From NCBI RefSeq assembly GCF_018449655.1, contig NZ_JAAVUX010000007.1, positions 182,846 through 246,845 on the forward strand: a stretch of 64,000 nt of DNA, given 5' to 3'. The first letter of the stretch is position 1; the number at the start of each line of letters is the position of its first letter. Shown in pieces: positions 19,424-27,967 of the stretch. The DNA comes from Pseudomonas sp. dw_358. Lineage in GTDB: Bacteria > Pseudomonadota > Gammaproteobacteria > Pseudomonadales > Pseudomonadaceae. The notes beneath the pieces were generated by a model. It was not told the DNA's origin. It did no database searches and worked only from the letters and a program-made list of their open reading frames with translations. The position numbers and the translations under genes are program-made.

Positions 19424-19551
19424 CGGCGCTGCCCCCCTTACCACCTGACACGACCGCAGCGCTCTTGGAGCAAGAGCAGACATCGGCCCGTGACTTCTGG
19501 CAGCAAGGTTAGTCGCAAAAACCTGAACGTGTAGAATCACTGGCCGGACGG

Positions 19552-20877
19552 TCAGTGCAACTGCAATGTCTCACTGATCTGGCTGATGGCCTCGACCACA
19601 TGCCGTGAGCCCTGCTGAATCTCCAGAATCACCTCCCCCGCCTCGTGGGCCAGGCTCACGCCCTGCCCAGTCAGGTCCAGGCTCGACTGCATGCTGGCCA
19701 CCGCACTGCGTGAAAGGTCATGGTTCTGCCGCACCACATCGACAATTTCAACGGTCGCCTGGCTGGTTCTCGCTGCGAGTGTACGCACTTCGTCGGCTAC
19801 CACCGCGAAACCACGCCCGTGCTCCCCGGCGCGCGCCGCCTCGATGGCCGCGTTCAACGCCAGGAGATTGGTCTGGTCGGCGATCCCGCGAATGGTCTGG
19901 ACGATCTTGCCAATGGCCTCGGACTGCCGATTCACCGCGTCGATGCTTTGTGCTGCAGCATTGAGGTCATCGGAGATCTCCCGAATGACCTCAACCGCCT
20001 GCCGGACGACAGCCGAGCCTTTCTGCGCCGACACATCGTTCTGCATGGACGTGTTGTGAGCCTGCTCGGCCGCCGATTGCTGGGTGCTGACCTGCGAGGT
20101 GATGTCGCTGGCGAACTTGACTACCTTGTATAGTCGCCCCTTGGCATCGAAGATCGGATTGTAGGAGGCCTCGAGGAAAATCCTGCCACCCTGCTTGTTG
20201 ATACGCTCGAAGCGATGCGAGTGATAGTCCCCCTGGTTCAGCGATGCCCAGAAGTGACGGTACTCGGCGGACTCCACTTGGTCTTTGGGCACAAACAGGC
20301 TGTGATGCTGCCCCTTGATCTCGCCGAGCTGATAGCCCACCGCGTTGAGAAAATTCTCGTTGGCGTCGAGGATCTGTCCGTCAGGGGTAAACGAGATCAT
20401 GGCCATCGAGCGGCTCAGGGCGTCGACCACACTCTGATTTTCTCGCTCGCGAAACACCCGCTCGGTGATATTCGATGCCACCTTGAGCACGCTAGCCACC
20501 TGCCCGTCTTCACCAAGCACCGGCATGTAACTGGCCTCCAGCCAGACCTCACGCTGCTGTTTGTCCAGCCTCAGGAAGGTCCCGCTCAACGCCTCACCCC
20601 GCGCCATATCGCGCCACAAGCGAGCGTAATCCTCACTCTGATGGAAGCTGGACTCGCAGAAAATCCGGTGATGTTTGCCCCGCAGTTCCTCGATGGAGTA
20701 CCCCATAGTGGCGCAGAAGTTATCATTGGCTTCGAGAATGATCCCTTCGGGGGTGAACTCGATGATTGCCATCGAGCCGCTGATCGCAGCCAGATGGGCC
20801 TGGGCGATCAGCAAATCGTGGGTGCGGGTGGAGAGTGCTTCCTTGTCTGCCTTGCGGCGGGTGTTGAACAGAATCAT
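19552..20877 (-). CDS. Soluble PAS-PAS methyl-accepting chemoreceptor (BdlA-like)
   Basis: A 441-residue chemoreceptor without membrane segments. Two PAS modules (about residues 30-140 and 150-260, each with a [11 protein letters not shown] or [15 protein letters not shown] turn) precede a signalling domain whose hairpin tip reads [20 protein letters not shown] and continues [15 protein letters not shown]. The layout is that of BdlA and Aer-type energy sensors. The ATG at 20877 ([11 protein letters not shown]) is chosen; the longer frame has an implausible N-terminus. The signalling helix stops soon after the tip, shorter than in classical receptors. Confidence 0.87.
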   Translation of the reverse strand: MILFNTRRKADKEALSTRTHDLLIAQAHLAAISGSMAIIEFTPEGIILEANDNFCATMGYSIEELRGKHHRIFCESSFHQSEDYARLWRDMARGEALSGTFLRLDKQQREVWLEASYMPVLGEDGQVASVLKVASNITERVFRERENQSVVDALSRSMAMISFTPDGQILDANENFLNAVGYQLGEIKGQHHSLFVPKDQVESAEYRHFWASLNQGDYHSHRFERINKQGGRIFLEASYNPIFDAKGRLYKVVKFASDITSQVSTQQSAAEQAHNTSMQNDVSAQKGSAVVRQAVEVIREISDDLNAAAQSIDAVNRQSEAIGKIVQTIRGIADQTNLLALNAAIEAARAGEHGRGFAVVADEVRTLAARTSQATVEIVDVVRQNHDLSRSAVASMQSSLDLTGQGVSLAHEAGEVILEIQQGSRHVVEAISQISETLQLH

Positions 20878-21066
20878 GGCAGGCCTCGCGCAGGGTAGAA
20901 CTCCTTGGGGTGATGCAGGATGGAGCATAGACAGTGGGAAGTGGGATGCAAACGGGGATGTGAGACTGGATGATTCACGCACTCGCAGACCGATGAGGGT
21001 AATGATCCGCTGATAATGATGCAGGCATTGGCCGCTGTGCCCGAGGTAGCGTTGCCATTGCTGCAC

Positions 21067-21100
21067 AAAAAAAAAACCCCGTAGACGTTAATCTACGGGG
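21067..21100 (-). terminator. Terminator of the tRNA-Cys transcript
   Basis: On the minus strand CCCCGTAGA pairs with TCTACGGGG and is followed by a run of about ten Ts. It begins 11 bases past the tRNA-Cys 3' end. Confidence 0.9.
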
Positions 21101-21110
21101 CTTTCAAGAG

Positions 21111-21184
21111 TGGAGGCCGAGGTCGGAATCGAACCGGCATAGACGGATTTGCAATCCGCTGCATAACCATTTTGCTACTCGGCC
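21111..21184 (-). tRNA. tRNA-Cys (anticodon GCA)
   Basis: Read on the minus strand: GGCCGAG pairs with CTCGGCC, the anticodon arm reads CGGATTGCAAATCCG with GCA, the T-arm is CCGGTTCGATTCCGA-like and CCA is encoded at 21113-21111. In pseudomonads it normally follows tRNA-Gly closely; here the two are 9.4 kb apart. Confidence 0.97.
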
Positions 21185-21218
21185 TCAAACGTCATGCGAT
21201 CAAAAAATCACACAGCGC

Positions 21219-21246
21219 TATAAACTAGAGCTGGAAACGAGACCAA
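21219..21246 (-). promoter_or_regulatory. Candidate promoter for tRNA-Cys
   Basis: On the minus strand TTGGTC (21246-21241) and TTTATA (21224-21219) are separated by 16 bases and lie about 35 bases before tRNA-Cys. The -35 box lies in the att-like repeat at the end of the accessory patch, so this promoter may have been created by the insertion. Inference only. Confidence 0.35.
21228..21243 (-). repeat. Partial copy of the tRNA-Gly 3' end (att-like)
   Basis: Sixteen bases matching 30601-30616, inside the 3' end of tRNA-Gly, at 15 of 16 positions and in the same orientation. The single difference changes a base of the acceptor stem. This is what a site-specific integration at the tRNA-Gly 3' end would leave at the distal boundary. 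Confidence 0.65.
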
Positions 21247-21575
21247 CATCCAATCGCTAACCATTTGATTAACTTAGGGTTTTTCTCATTCCTGCCTCAG
21301 GAATGGACGCAATTCTGGACTGGTTCAGGGTGACTGTCAACACTCACTGCGAAAAAAGGTCTACCCCCGCCCATTGGACGCTAGGCGAGGCTAAGAGGTA
21401 TACGCGTCACCGGTTGCATGGATTAGCCACGGTTTCGCACCTTGCTGCCGAGGAATGCCCGCAGCCACATCTCTAGTTCGTTCATGGGGAGTAGGGCCTG
21501 CCTACAAGGGCTTACTGAGATCGTGTCCCTAGAAGTGGTGTAACTCATCACGGCTCTGGCCATTGAATTCGCCGT
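21244..21575. other. Non-coding remnant, includes one end of the IS256-type element
   Basis: About 330 bases without a gene of its own. On the plus strand 21508-21545 (GATCGTGTCCCTAGAAGTGG onward) resembles the terminal inverted repeat of IS256-type elements, 30-70 bases past the transposase stop. On the minus strand a 20-codon frame near 21497 (MNELEMWLRAFLG...) may be a gene fragment, but I cannot name it. Confidence 0.45.
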
Positions 21576-22094
21576 TTAGTTGATCACGGCCGACAGCTTG
21601 GCCTGCGGATTATCGCTGACGGCCTTGAAGGCCTCCAACTGCATATAACGTCGTTGTAGGCACCACTCGTCGTTCTGCTCCAACAGCATCGCTCCGACCA
21701 GCCGGGTGATCGCTGGATCATTAGGGAAGATGCCCACGACATCGGTACGTCGCTTGATCTCTGCGTTCAGGTGTTCCAGCGGATTCGTGCTGTGCAACTG
21801 CTGGCGATGGGCCTTCGGGAAAGCCATGTGTGCCAGCACTTCATCTTCGCAACCGTCCATGAGCACCGCAATTTTGGGGTATTTCTCACGCAACTGGTCG
21901 GCCACCAGGCGCCACTGCTGATGGCATTCCTGACGGCTATCCTGAGCAAAGACCGTGCGCAGTAACGCCGCCACCATGCTGCGCTGCCCCTTGCCGACGT
22001 GAGCCATCGCGTTGCGCATGAAATGCACTCGGCAGCGCTGCCAAGTCGCGTGGAAGACCTTGGCGACAGCCGCTGAGGCGAAGCTTTCTTTCAT
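21576..22094 (-). pseudogene. IS256-family (mutator type) transposase, C-terminal fragment
   Basis: The frame gives the C-terminal 165 or so residues of a roughly 400-residue DDE transposase: AKVFHATWQRCRVHFMRN, the conserved PKAHRQQLHSTNPLEHLNAE with the catalytic Glu region, then KRRTDVVGIFPND and a normal C-terminus. Homology stops at about 22073; upstream sequence belongs to the neighbouring NTF2-like gene. The N-terminal half with the first catalytic Asp residues is missing, so it cannot transpose. Confidence 0.85.
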
Positions 22095-22107
22095 GATCCA
22101 TGCTCCC

Positions 22108-22521
22108 TTATTGGCCGTCGACCGAGTCGGTGGGGGCAAAGGCCTTAGCCGCCGCCACCGTGTCCAGCGATTCGCGCAACAGTTGGATCTTGCCCTCATG
22201 GGCCACCAGCCGGCCGGCATACATCTGCCGATAGATTCGGCCGGTGGCCGGCACCAATGCTTCGACGCTGTATTCGGCGAAGACCTGCTCGGGGGTGTCG
22301 ATGAGGAAGCGCACGCCGCCGAACTTGAAGTCCGGGACCTTGCTCAGCAACGAGCTGATGAAGGCTTCGATAGCCATCCGACCCTGAGCGCGAGGAACGA
22401 TGCCCAAGGACTCCAGGTACGGGAGCTCAAGCACGCCGTCTTCGGCGAACAGCGCCGCTGCGGCGCTCGGTGACTGGATAGATTCAAGGTACAGCTGCAG
22501 CAGTTGGACAGCGTTTTTCAT
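22108..22521 (-). CDS. NTF2-like / SnoaL-like protein
   Basis: A 137-residue single-domain protein of the nuclear transport factor 2-like fold, with the usual N-terminal helix, LFAEDGVLELPYLESLG loop and RMAIEAFISSLLSKVPDFKF segment. Family members act as small isomerases, cyclases or ligand binders; function is unassigned here. The start has CGGGAGAAA upstream. It lies downstream of the LysR gene on the same strand and next to an IS256 remnant that abuts its 3' end. Probably part of the same detoxification cluster as the SDR and VOC genes. Confidence 0.8.
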   Translation of the reverse strand: MKNAVQLLQLYLESIQSPSAAAALFAEDGVLELPYLESLGIVPRAQGRMAIEAFISSLLSKVPDFKFGGVRFLIDTPEQVFAEYSVEALVPATGRIYRQMYAGRLVAHEGKIQLLRESLDTVAAAKAFAPTDSVDGQ

Positions 22522-22652
22522 GGCTGTTTCTCCCGAAACGATTGTGGAATAGCAAACGGTGTGTGTGCTTGGCCAAACAACATTAAGGGAGTGTGCTAAT
22601 TACTAAAACAGCAATTATCGGAATCTATCATTTCATTTCTGTATGCATCTGA

Positions 22653-23567
22653 TCATGGCCATCGCCAGCTTGGCTCCGCTAGGTGCTTAGCGAAGAAGTC
22701 CGACAGCGCTTTGATCTTCACGGGTCGGGTGCGCGCCGAGGGCGTCACGAAGTACAAGCCGCCGCGCACCATGCGCCACTCCGGCAGCAATTCTACCAAG
22801 CGTCCGTCCGCCAGGTATTCGCTGGCAATGAACTCCGGCAGTTCGGCGATAGCTTGGCCGTCGAGCAATGCGGGCAACAGCGCGTCAGAGTTGGTCACTC
22901 GCAACGGCCCGTTGGGCACTACGTCCTCTTCAGCGCCATTGGCATGGGTGAAACGCCAGACCTGGCTGCGTGCGCGGTAGGCGTAGCTGAGACAGCGACG
23001 GCCGCCCAAGTCTCGCGGGTGGCCGGGGTAGCCATGTTCTGCGAGGTAACCTGGTGACGCCACCAGGTATTGCGCAACGGAGCAGATGCGCCGCGCCACC
23101 AGGGAAGAGTCGGGCAGCACGGCTATGCGCAGTGCAGCGTCGAAGCCTTCGGCGATCAGGTCGACAGACGCGTCGGACAAGTGCAGATCGACCGACAACT
23201 CGGGGTATTGGCGCAGCAACTGCGGCATCAGCGGCGCCACCCAACGCAGACCGAACGACATCGGTACCGCCAGACGCACCTGGCCGCGCGGCTGAACGGA
23301 CATTTCCTGCGCCTCGCTTTCCACCTCCTCGGCTTGCCTATAGATGTCTCCGGCCCTGGCCGCGATGCTTGCGCCGAACTCGGTCAGCGCCAATTGCCGC
23401 GAGGTGCGATTGAACAGGCGCCCGCCCAGGCGCTCCTCCAGCCGCGCCACTGCGCGAGACACCGTGGGCACCGAGACTCCCGTAACCCGCGCTGCCGCCG
23501 CGAACGACCCCTCCTCCGCCACCTTGGCGAACATGGCCAGGCCTTCGAAATCCGGAAGCTTGCTCAT
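22653..23567 (-). CDS. LysR-family transcriptional regulator
   Basis: 304 residues: an N-terminal winged helix (GSFAAAARVTGVSVPTVSRA and LEERLGGRLFNRTSR) and a periplasmic-binding-like effector domain (RGQVRLAVPMSFGLRWVAP, GFDAALRIAVLPDSS). The wording of the effector domain matches the CrgA-like group, whose members often control divergent oxidoreductases. It is transcribed away from the SDR gene, and a candidate LysR box at 23597-23617 lies between them. Confidence 0.9.
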   Translation of the reverse strand: MSKLPDFEGLAMFAKVAEEGSFAAAARVTGVSVPTVSRAVARLEERLGGRLFNRTSRQLALTEFGASIAARAGDIYRQAEEVESEAQEMSVQPRGQVRLAVPMSFGLRWVAPLMPQLLRQYPELSVDLHLSDASVDLIAEGFDAALRIAVLPDSSLVARRICSVAQYLVASPGYLAEHGYPGHPRDLGGRRCLSYAYRARSQVWRFTHANGAEEDVVPNGPLRVTNSDALLPALLDGQAIAELPEFIASEYLADGRLVELLPEWRMVRGGLYFVTPSARTRPVKIKALSDFFAKHLAEPSWRWP

Positions 23568-23596
23568 TGCGTGTTTATCCTTTCATATTTGCAACG

Positions 23597-23617
23597 ATAG
23601 ATTACCAATCATTCTAT
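23597..23617. promoter_or_regulatory. Candidate LysR box between lysR and SDR genes
   Basis: ATAGA and TCTAT form an inverted repeat with an 11-base spacer, the standard spacing of LysR-type operators. An inner repeat GATT-ACC-AATC lies inside. It sits 30 bases from the regulator start and about 75 bases from the SDR start. Confidence 0.5.
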
Positions 23618-23690
23618 TTTGAAGTTTCTCGCCCGTCGATATGCTTCTCCCACACCGCAACTCAACCCCTTGCAACTCTGGAGAAACATC

Positions 23691-24458
23691 ATGACTGCTA
23701 CCCAAGCGACCCGTAAGCTCGAAGGCAAGATCGCTCTGGTCACCGGCGGCACCACCGGCATCGGCCTGGCCACCGCCAAGCGTTTCGCCGCTGAAGGCGC
23801 CCACGTCTACATCACCGGCCGCCGCCAGGCCGAACTCGACGCCGCCGTCGCTGCGGTCGGCAGCGCCACCGGCGTGCAGGTCGATTCCACCAGCCTGGAG
23901 CAACTAGACCAGCTGTACAGCCAGATCGGCACCGCGCACGGCCACATTGATGTGCTGTTCGTCAACGCCGGCGGCGGCTCGATGGTGCCACTGGGTGAGA
24001 TCAGCGAACAGCACTTCGACGACACCTTCGACCGCAACGTCAAGAGCGTGCTGTTCACCGTCCAGAAAGCCCTGCCGCTGCTGGCAGCCAAAGCCTCGGT
24101 GATCCTCACCGGCTCGACGGCGGGCAGCTCGGGCACGGCCGCGTTCAGTGTCTACGCCGCCTCCAAGGCCGCGGTGCGAGCCTTCGCACGTAACTGGATT
24201 CTCGACCTGAAAGACCGTCAAGTGCGCGTCAACACCATCAGCCCCGGCGCTACCCGCACCCCTGGCCTGGTCGACCTGGCCGGCCCTGACGCAGCGCACC
24301 AGCAAGGCCTGTTGGATTACTTGGCTTCGCTGATCCCAATGGGCCGCGTCGGTGAAGCGGACGAGATCGCCAGCGCCGCGCTTTTCCTGGCCTCGGATGA
24401 TGCCAGCTTCGTCAACGGCATTGAGTTGTTCGTCGACGGCGGCCAGGCACAGATCTGA
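23691..24458 (+). CDS. Short-chain dehydrogenase/reductase (SDR) oxidoreductase
   Basis: A 255-residue Rossmann enzyme. Cofactor motif TGGTTGIG, then the ITGRRQAE segment, whose Arg pair favours NADPH, NAGGGS, catalytic Ser in [10 protein letters not shown], and YAASKAA with the catalytic Tyr and Lys, ending FVDGGQAQI as classical SDRs do. The ATG at 23691 has TGGAGAAAC upstream; the longer open frame runs into the regulatory region. Divergent from the LysR gene and followed by a hairpin and a VOC gene, so it is probably LysR-controlled. Substrate unknown. Confidence 0.9.
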   Translation: MTATQATRKLEGKIALVTGGTTGIGLATAKRFAAEGAHVYITGRRQAELDAAVAAVGSATGVQVDSTSLEQLDQLYSQIGTAHGHIDVLFVNAGGGSMVPLGEISEQHFDDTFDRNVKSVLFTVQKALPLLAAKASVILTGSTAGSSGTAAFSVYAASKAAVRAFARNWILDLKDRQVRVNTISPGATRTPGLVDLAGPDAAHQQGLLDYLASLIPMGRVGEADEIASAALFLASDDASFVNGIELFVDGGQAQI

Positions 24459-24466
24459 CCTTGTTT

Positions 24467-24490
24467 GCGGACGACCGCACGGTCGTCCGC
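24467..24490. terminator. 10-bp hairpin between SDR and VOC genes
   Basis: GCGGACGACC pairs perfectly with GGTCGTCCGC around GCAC, 8 bases after the SDR stop. No T-run follows, so it may be a processing or attenuating stem rather than a full terminator. Confidence 0.45.
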
Positions 24491-24514
24491 CGCCCTTGAT
24501 ATTGAGGATTTGCA

Positions 24515-25081
24515 ATGAACACGATGAAACTCGCTGCATTGGCTCTTAGCATCGCCTGGGGCGCAAGCGCCTACGCCGCTACCCCACCGCAAGGCGAATC
24601 GAGCATGAGCACCCCCCCAGCATCCACCCTGCAGGTTTCAGTCATCGATCATGTCGGTATGAACGTTCCCGACATCGACCAGGCGACGCACTTTTTCGCT
24701 GACCTAATGGGCGCCCGAGTCATCTCGGACATGAGCCCGGGAGCGATCCCGGAGCAATGGAAAACCCAATTCCGTTGGCACCATTCCAGCGAGCTGCAAC
24801 GCTTCGTGATGCTGCAGATGGCAGGCGGGGCAAAGCTTGAGCTATTCCAGTACCGAGGCGTCGAGATCAACCCCGAGCATCCGCACGGTGACGACGCCGG
24901 CGCTAGTCATGTGGCGCTGCGCACTTCGGACATCGACGCCAGCCTGGCACTGCTGAAGAGCCGCCATGTGACTATCCTGAACGAGCCGATCACCAACCCC
25001 GATGGCGTGCGCTGGTTCTACTTCCAGACGCCATGGGGATCGCAGGTCGAGCTGGTTTCGTTGGGTACGGCGCAGAGTTGA
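24515..25081 (+). CDS. Exported VOC-family (glyoxalase/dioxygenase fold) protein
   Basis: 188 residues. The N-terminus MNTMKLAALALSIAWGASAYA is a Sec signal peptide with a YAA-type cleavage site, unusual because VOC enzymes are normally cytoplasmic. The mature part has paired beta-alpha-beta units with candidate metal ligands: His in VIDHVGMN, Glu in AKLELF, His in GASHVAL and Glu in SQVELVS. An internal ATG at 24605 (MSTPPAS) would give a cytoplasmic form. Downstream of the SDR gene with only a hairpin between, so probably the same unit. Confidence 0.82.
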   Translation: MNTMKLAALALSIAWGASAYAATPPQGESSMSTPPASTLQVSVIDHVGMNVPDIDQATHFFADLMGARVISDMSPGAIPEQWKTQFRWHHSSELQRFVMLQMAGGAKLELFQYRGVEINPEHPHGDDAGASHVALRTSDIDASLALLKSRHVTILNEPITNPDGVRWFYFQTPWGSQVELVSLGTAQS

Positions 25082-25466
25082 GTGGTCAGGAGCAGGTAGA
25101 GGAGCCCGCCACCAAGGAGACGTTTTGCCAGGTGAATGTTTTTAGTGGCTCCTAACGTCACGAGCAGGTGGAGTACTGTAAGCGTCTGGCCATCACACGA
25201 TAAGTCCGCCTCGCTCGATTGGGATGAAGATTGGCTCCGCTTCCTGCCACCCTGAAGCAATCGCTTCGCGCGTGAAGCTATGAACGAGGATCAGGATCTT
25301 TTCGAGTGTTCGCTGTGAGGACGCATGTAGCTACCGTAAAATGGAAGCAATCTGCGATTGATCCCTGCGCAAGTCTGCACGGTCACTGTACCCTGTAATA
25401 GTCAATGCTCTTTTCTGCCGAAGCCTTCGCTGGTTTCAAGCCTTCGCCCTACAAGGAAGTTTAAGG
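25082..25466. other. Intergenic stretch, nothing firmly identified
   Basis: About 385 bases between the VOC gene and the beta-lactamase-fold gene. Only short or antisense frames are present; one short plus-strand frame ends just before the next ATG (AFAGFKPSPYKEV then stop) and could be a gene tail. No repeat or promoter is convincing. Confidence 0.4.
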
Positions 25467-26360
25467 ATGCTTTGTTCCACAATATTGAACGGTAAACAGT
25501 TGCCTACGGAGCAATCACAAGTGGTTGTCCCTTGGTGGAGCTTTACCAAGACAGTGTTAGCGGCGGCGGCGCTTTCTCTTGTGCGTGACGGATTGATCCA
25601 GCTTGACGATCATGTCCAAGAAGGCAAGTTCACTCTTCGGCAACTGCTCAAACACCAAGCCGGACTTGCGGACTACTCAGAGCTGGAGGATTACTACGCG
25701 GCTGTTGCCGAGGGCCAGGCGCCGTGGTCAGCAGATGAAATGATGCAACGTCTTGACGGTGCCAGATTACGTTACGCACCAGGGGCTGGCTGGCGATACT
25801 CCAACGTAGGCTACATGCTTGTTGCCAGACTGATCGAGAGAGTTACGGGGGTAAGTCTAGAAACTGCACTGACCCAACGTGTGCTGTCGCCCCTCGGTTT
25901 GACACATACTCGGCTCGCAAAAAAGCAAGAAGATCTGGATGAGGTATATCTGGGAGCCATTGAGTCATACCACCCTGGCTGGGTCTATCATGGTTTGCTG
26001 GTAGGCCCACTCTCAGAGGCGACTATGTTGCTGAACAAGCTGCTGACCGGGAAGCTTCTTCCTTCTTCATTGCTGCATGAAATGCATGATGCAATTGTGC
26101 TCGGAGGGCCAATGCAAGGAAGGCCTTGGGCCAGTCCGGGCTATGGGCTGGGCTTGATGATCGGCGGAACTAAAAGTGGGCATAGGCTTGTTGGGCACAC
26201 AGGAGTCGGGCCAGGCGGCCTAATCGCAGTATTTCATTATTCAAGTGGCAATAATGCGGCGACTTGCTCTGCGTTCAGGGAGGGCAGCGATGAAGGGGGT
26301 GTTGAAGCGCAGGTCTTGGAGCGGCTTTTAGCCGCTGTCGGAACTTGTAAAGAGCGATGA
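25467..26360 (+). CDS. Serine beta-lactamase-fold hydrolase (class C/esterase type)
   Basis: 297 residues of the PF00144-type fold. Catalytic SxxK is SFTK at residues 25-28, the YxN motif is YSNVGY and the third box is HTGVG. Conserved GLADYSELEDY and ARLRYAPGAGWRYSN surround them. No signal peptide, and only 24 residues precede SxxK, fewer than in most relatives, so the N-terminus may be truncated or the start may lie elsewhere. Likely an intracellular esterase or peptidase, not a resistance enzyme. The C-terminus runs into the IS66 remnant, so the end may be altered too. Confidence 0.8.
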   Translation: MLCSTILNGKQLPTEQSQVVVPWWSFTKTVLAAAALSLVRDGLIQLDDHVQEGKFTLRQLLKHQAGLADYSELEDYYAAVAEGQAPWSADEMMQRLDGARLRYAPGAGWRYSNVGYMLVARLIERVTGVSLETALTQRVLSPLGLTHTRLAKKQEDLDEVYLGAIESYHPGWVYHGLLVGPLSEATMLLNKLLTGKLLPSSLLHEMHDAIVLGGPMQGRPWASPGYGLGLMIGGTKSGHRLVGHTGVGPGGLIAVFHYSSGNNAATCSAFREGSDEGGVEAQVLERLLAAVGTCKER

Positions 26361-26380
26361 CCGCACTAGAGCTACGTGAT

Positions 26381-26761
26381 TCAGGCAGGTGTCCATTGAT
26401 GCGGCAGCAGTTGGCCGATCTCGCTGGCCCGCTGCGTCGGCAGCCGCGTCAGCACATCCTTGAGGTAAACATACGGATCATGACCATTCATACGCGCCGA
26501 CTGGATCAGGCTCATGATTGCTGCCGCCCGCTCGCCGCTGCGCAGCGACCCAGCAAACAACCAATTTGAACGCCCGAGCGCCCACGGCCGGATCAAGTTC
26601 TCGATCTGATTGTTGTCGATGGGCACAGCACCCTCTTCCAGGTAGCGCGTCAGCGCTACCCAGCGTTTGAGGCTGTCATCCAGAGCCTTGGCCGTGGCCG
26701 AACCCTCGGGCACAAGTTCACGCTGAGCCAACAACCCAAGGTAATCCCAGTACCAGCGCCT
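26381..26761 (-). pseudogene. IS66-family transposase TnpC, C-terminal fragment
   Basis: The frame gives the final 125 or so residues of an IS66-type transposase: RWYWDYLGLLAQRELVPEG, the catalytic-end segment VPIDNNQIENLIRPWALGR, and NWLFAGSLRSGERAAA, with a normal C-terminus LPHQW. The first three-quarters of the protein is missing. Homology begins at about 26761, exactly where the tnpB frame ends, see the next entry. Confidence 0.88.
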
Positions 26762-27032
26762 GGAGTTGTTCGGGGTCGAGTTCGACTTCCGTCCCACGAT
26801 GGACGCCTGGCCAATGAAACTTACCTGGGTTCAAGCGGCGTGCCGCCAGCCAGATACCGACGCCGTCGTGCACCAGGACTTTCATGCGGTTCGCCCGGCG
26901 GTTGGCGAAGAGGTAAGCGCAGTGCGGCTTCGCCGCACCGAACAACGCGACCACTCGGGCCAACGCAGTCTCAGTGCCGGCGCGCATGTCCATAGGCTCG
27001 GTGGCGAGCCAGATGGCATCGACGCGAATCAT
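26718..27032 (-). pseudogene. IS66-family accessory protein TnpB, 3'-truncated
   Basis: MIRVDAIWLATEPMDMRAG, PHCAYLFANRRANRMKVLVHDG and LNPGKFHW identify the IS66 Orf2 protein. It reads normally to VLGLPW and then passes into the tnpC fragment in another frame. The tnpB stop, the spacer and most of tnpC are missing, so this is an internally deleted IS66 copy. The left end with tnpA is also not visible upstream. Confidence 0.85.
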
Positions 27033-27141
27033 TGGGCCAGGCCACGAATAAAACACGCACAGCCGTCCGGATCCGAGGCTGGCCATTTTACGGTGATAGA
27101 TTTATCGCCCAGAGGCAGGGAGATGATCACCATCTCTTCTG

Positions 27142-27732
27142 TTGCTCGCCTTGGTCCTGTTTTTACCGGAACGAAAGCCGGCAGTCGGCACCGCGCGCTT
27201 TACCGAGATCGATGGCTTGATGGGGCGCCTGGCCGAACTGGACCTGTTGGCGCAGGTCCAGGTAATGGACGACCAGTTGCCCGACCTCGTGCCACTGCTT
27301 GAACGCACCACCACGCGCCTGCTGATCGACCACAGCGGGCGCCCCGATGTCAGCGCCGGCCTGCGCCAACCGGCGTTTCAAGCGCTGCTGGCGCTGGCCG
27401 GGCAAGACCGGACCTACGTCAAGCTGTCGGGCCTGTCGAAGTTCTCGCACCAGCCCTACCCCTACGCCGATGGCCAGCCGTACCTGGCCGCACTGCTCGA
27501 AGCCTTCGGTGCACAGCACTGCATGTGAGGCTCGGATTGGCCGTTCCTGCGGGCCACCGAGCGCATGGATATCGGCAGCTTGCTGACCCTGGTCGAGCAA
27601 CTGCTGCCCGATGATAGGCAACGCGAGCAGGTGCTGTGGCATACGCCACGGCAGCTGTTCAACTTTACCGACGGGGTGGAAGGCCGCCTTTCTCCCGGTC
27701 AGATGGAAAACGTCAGCGCCTTGTCGAAGTAG
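27142..27732 (+). pseudogene. Amidohydrolase-2 (PDC lactonase-like) pseudogene
   Basis: The C-terminal half of a TIM-barrel metal hydrolase: LLIDHSGRPDV, LAGQDRTYVKLSGLSKFSHQ, then GAQHCM followed by TGA at 27526-27528 and, in the same frame, GSDWPFLRATERMDIGSL. Homologues have Trp before GSDWP, so TGG has become TGA. The N-terminal half with the metal-binding histidines is missing, cut off by the IS66 remnant. The frame continues to 27732, where its last 20 or so residues no longer look like the family. Confidence 0.85.
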
Positions 27733-27967
27733 CTGACCGACACCACGTGATCGCCCTCCTCAAGATCGAAGGGCACACACATGGCCCCAAACGTGGGTAA
27801 CGTCCGCTATGACGGATCCGAGTTGATTGAGCCGGTGGAAACCTTCAAGCCTGCAATAGACGATCTCTTTGGCTAAGCGCCTCAGCGCTGGCGACCGCAA
27901 CATTTGGAAGCGACTGAGGACGCCCCGAATCCTTGCACAAGTCCCAGCTTGGGACTAGCATGCGCAC
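27733..27967. other. Short remnant between amidohydrolase pseudogene and higB
   Basis: About 235 bases. A 31-codon plus-strand frame at 27781-27876 (MAPNVGNVRYDGSEL...) and an overlapping minus-strand 27-codon frame (MCVPFDLEEGDHVVSVSYFD...) both look like gene ends. I cannot name either; no ribosome binding site supports the plus-strand one. The higB promoter must lie in the last 90 bases. Confidence 0.35.

Noticed and set aside
25018..25260. An 80-codon minus-strand frame after the VOC gene
   Set aside because: It overlaps the VOC gene antisense at its end, has no start signal and no recognisable domain; probably a shadow or remnant.
25467..26360. A beta-lactam resistance gene
   Set aside because: The fold and SxxK/YxN/HTG motifs match, but there is no signal peptide and the family is full of esterases and peptidases; resistance is not supported.
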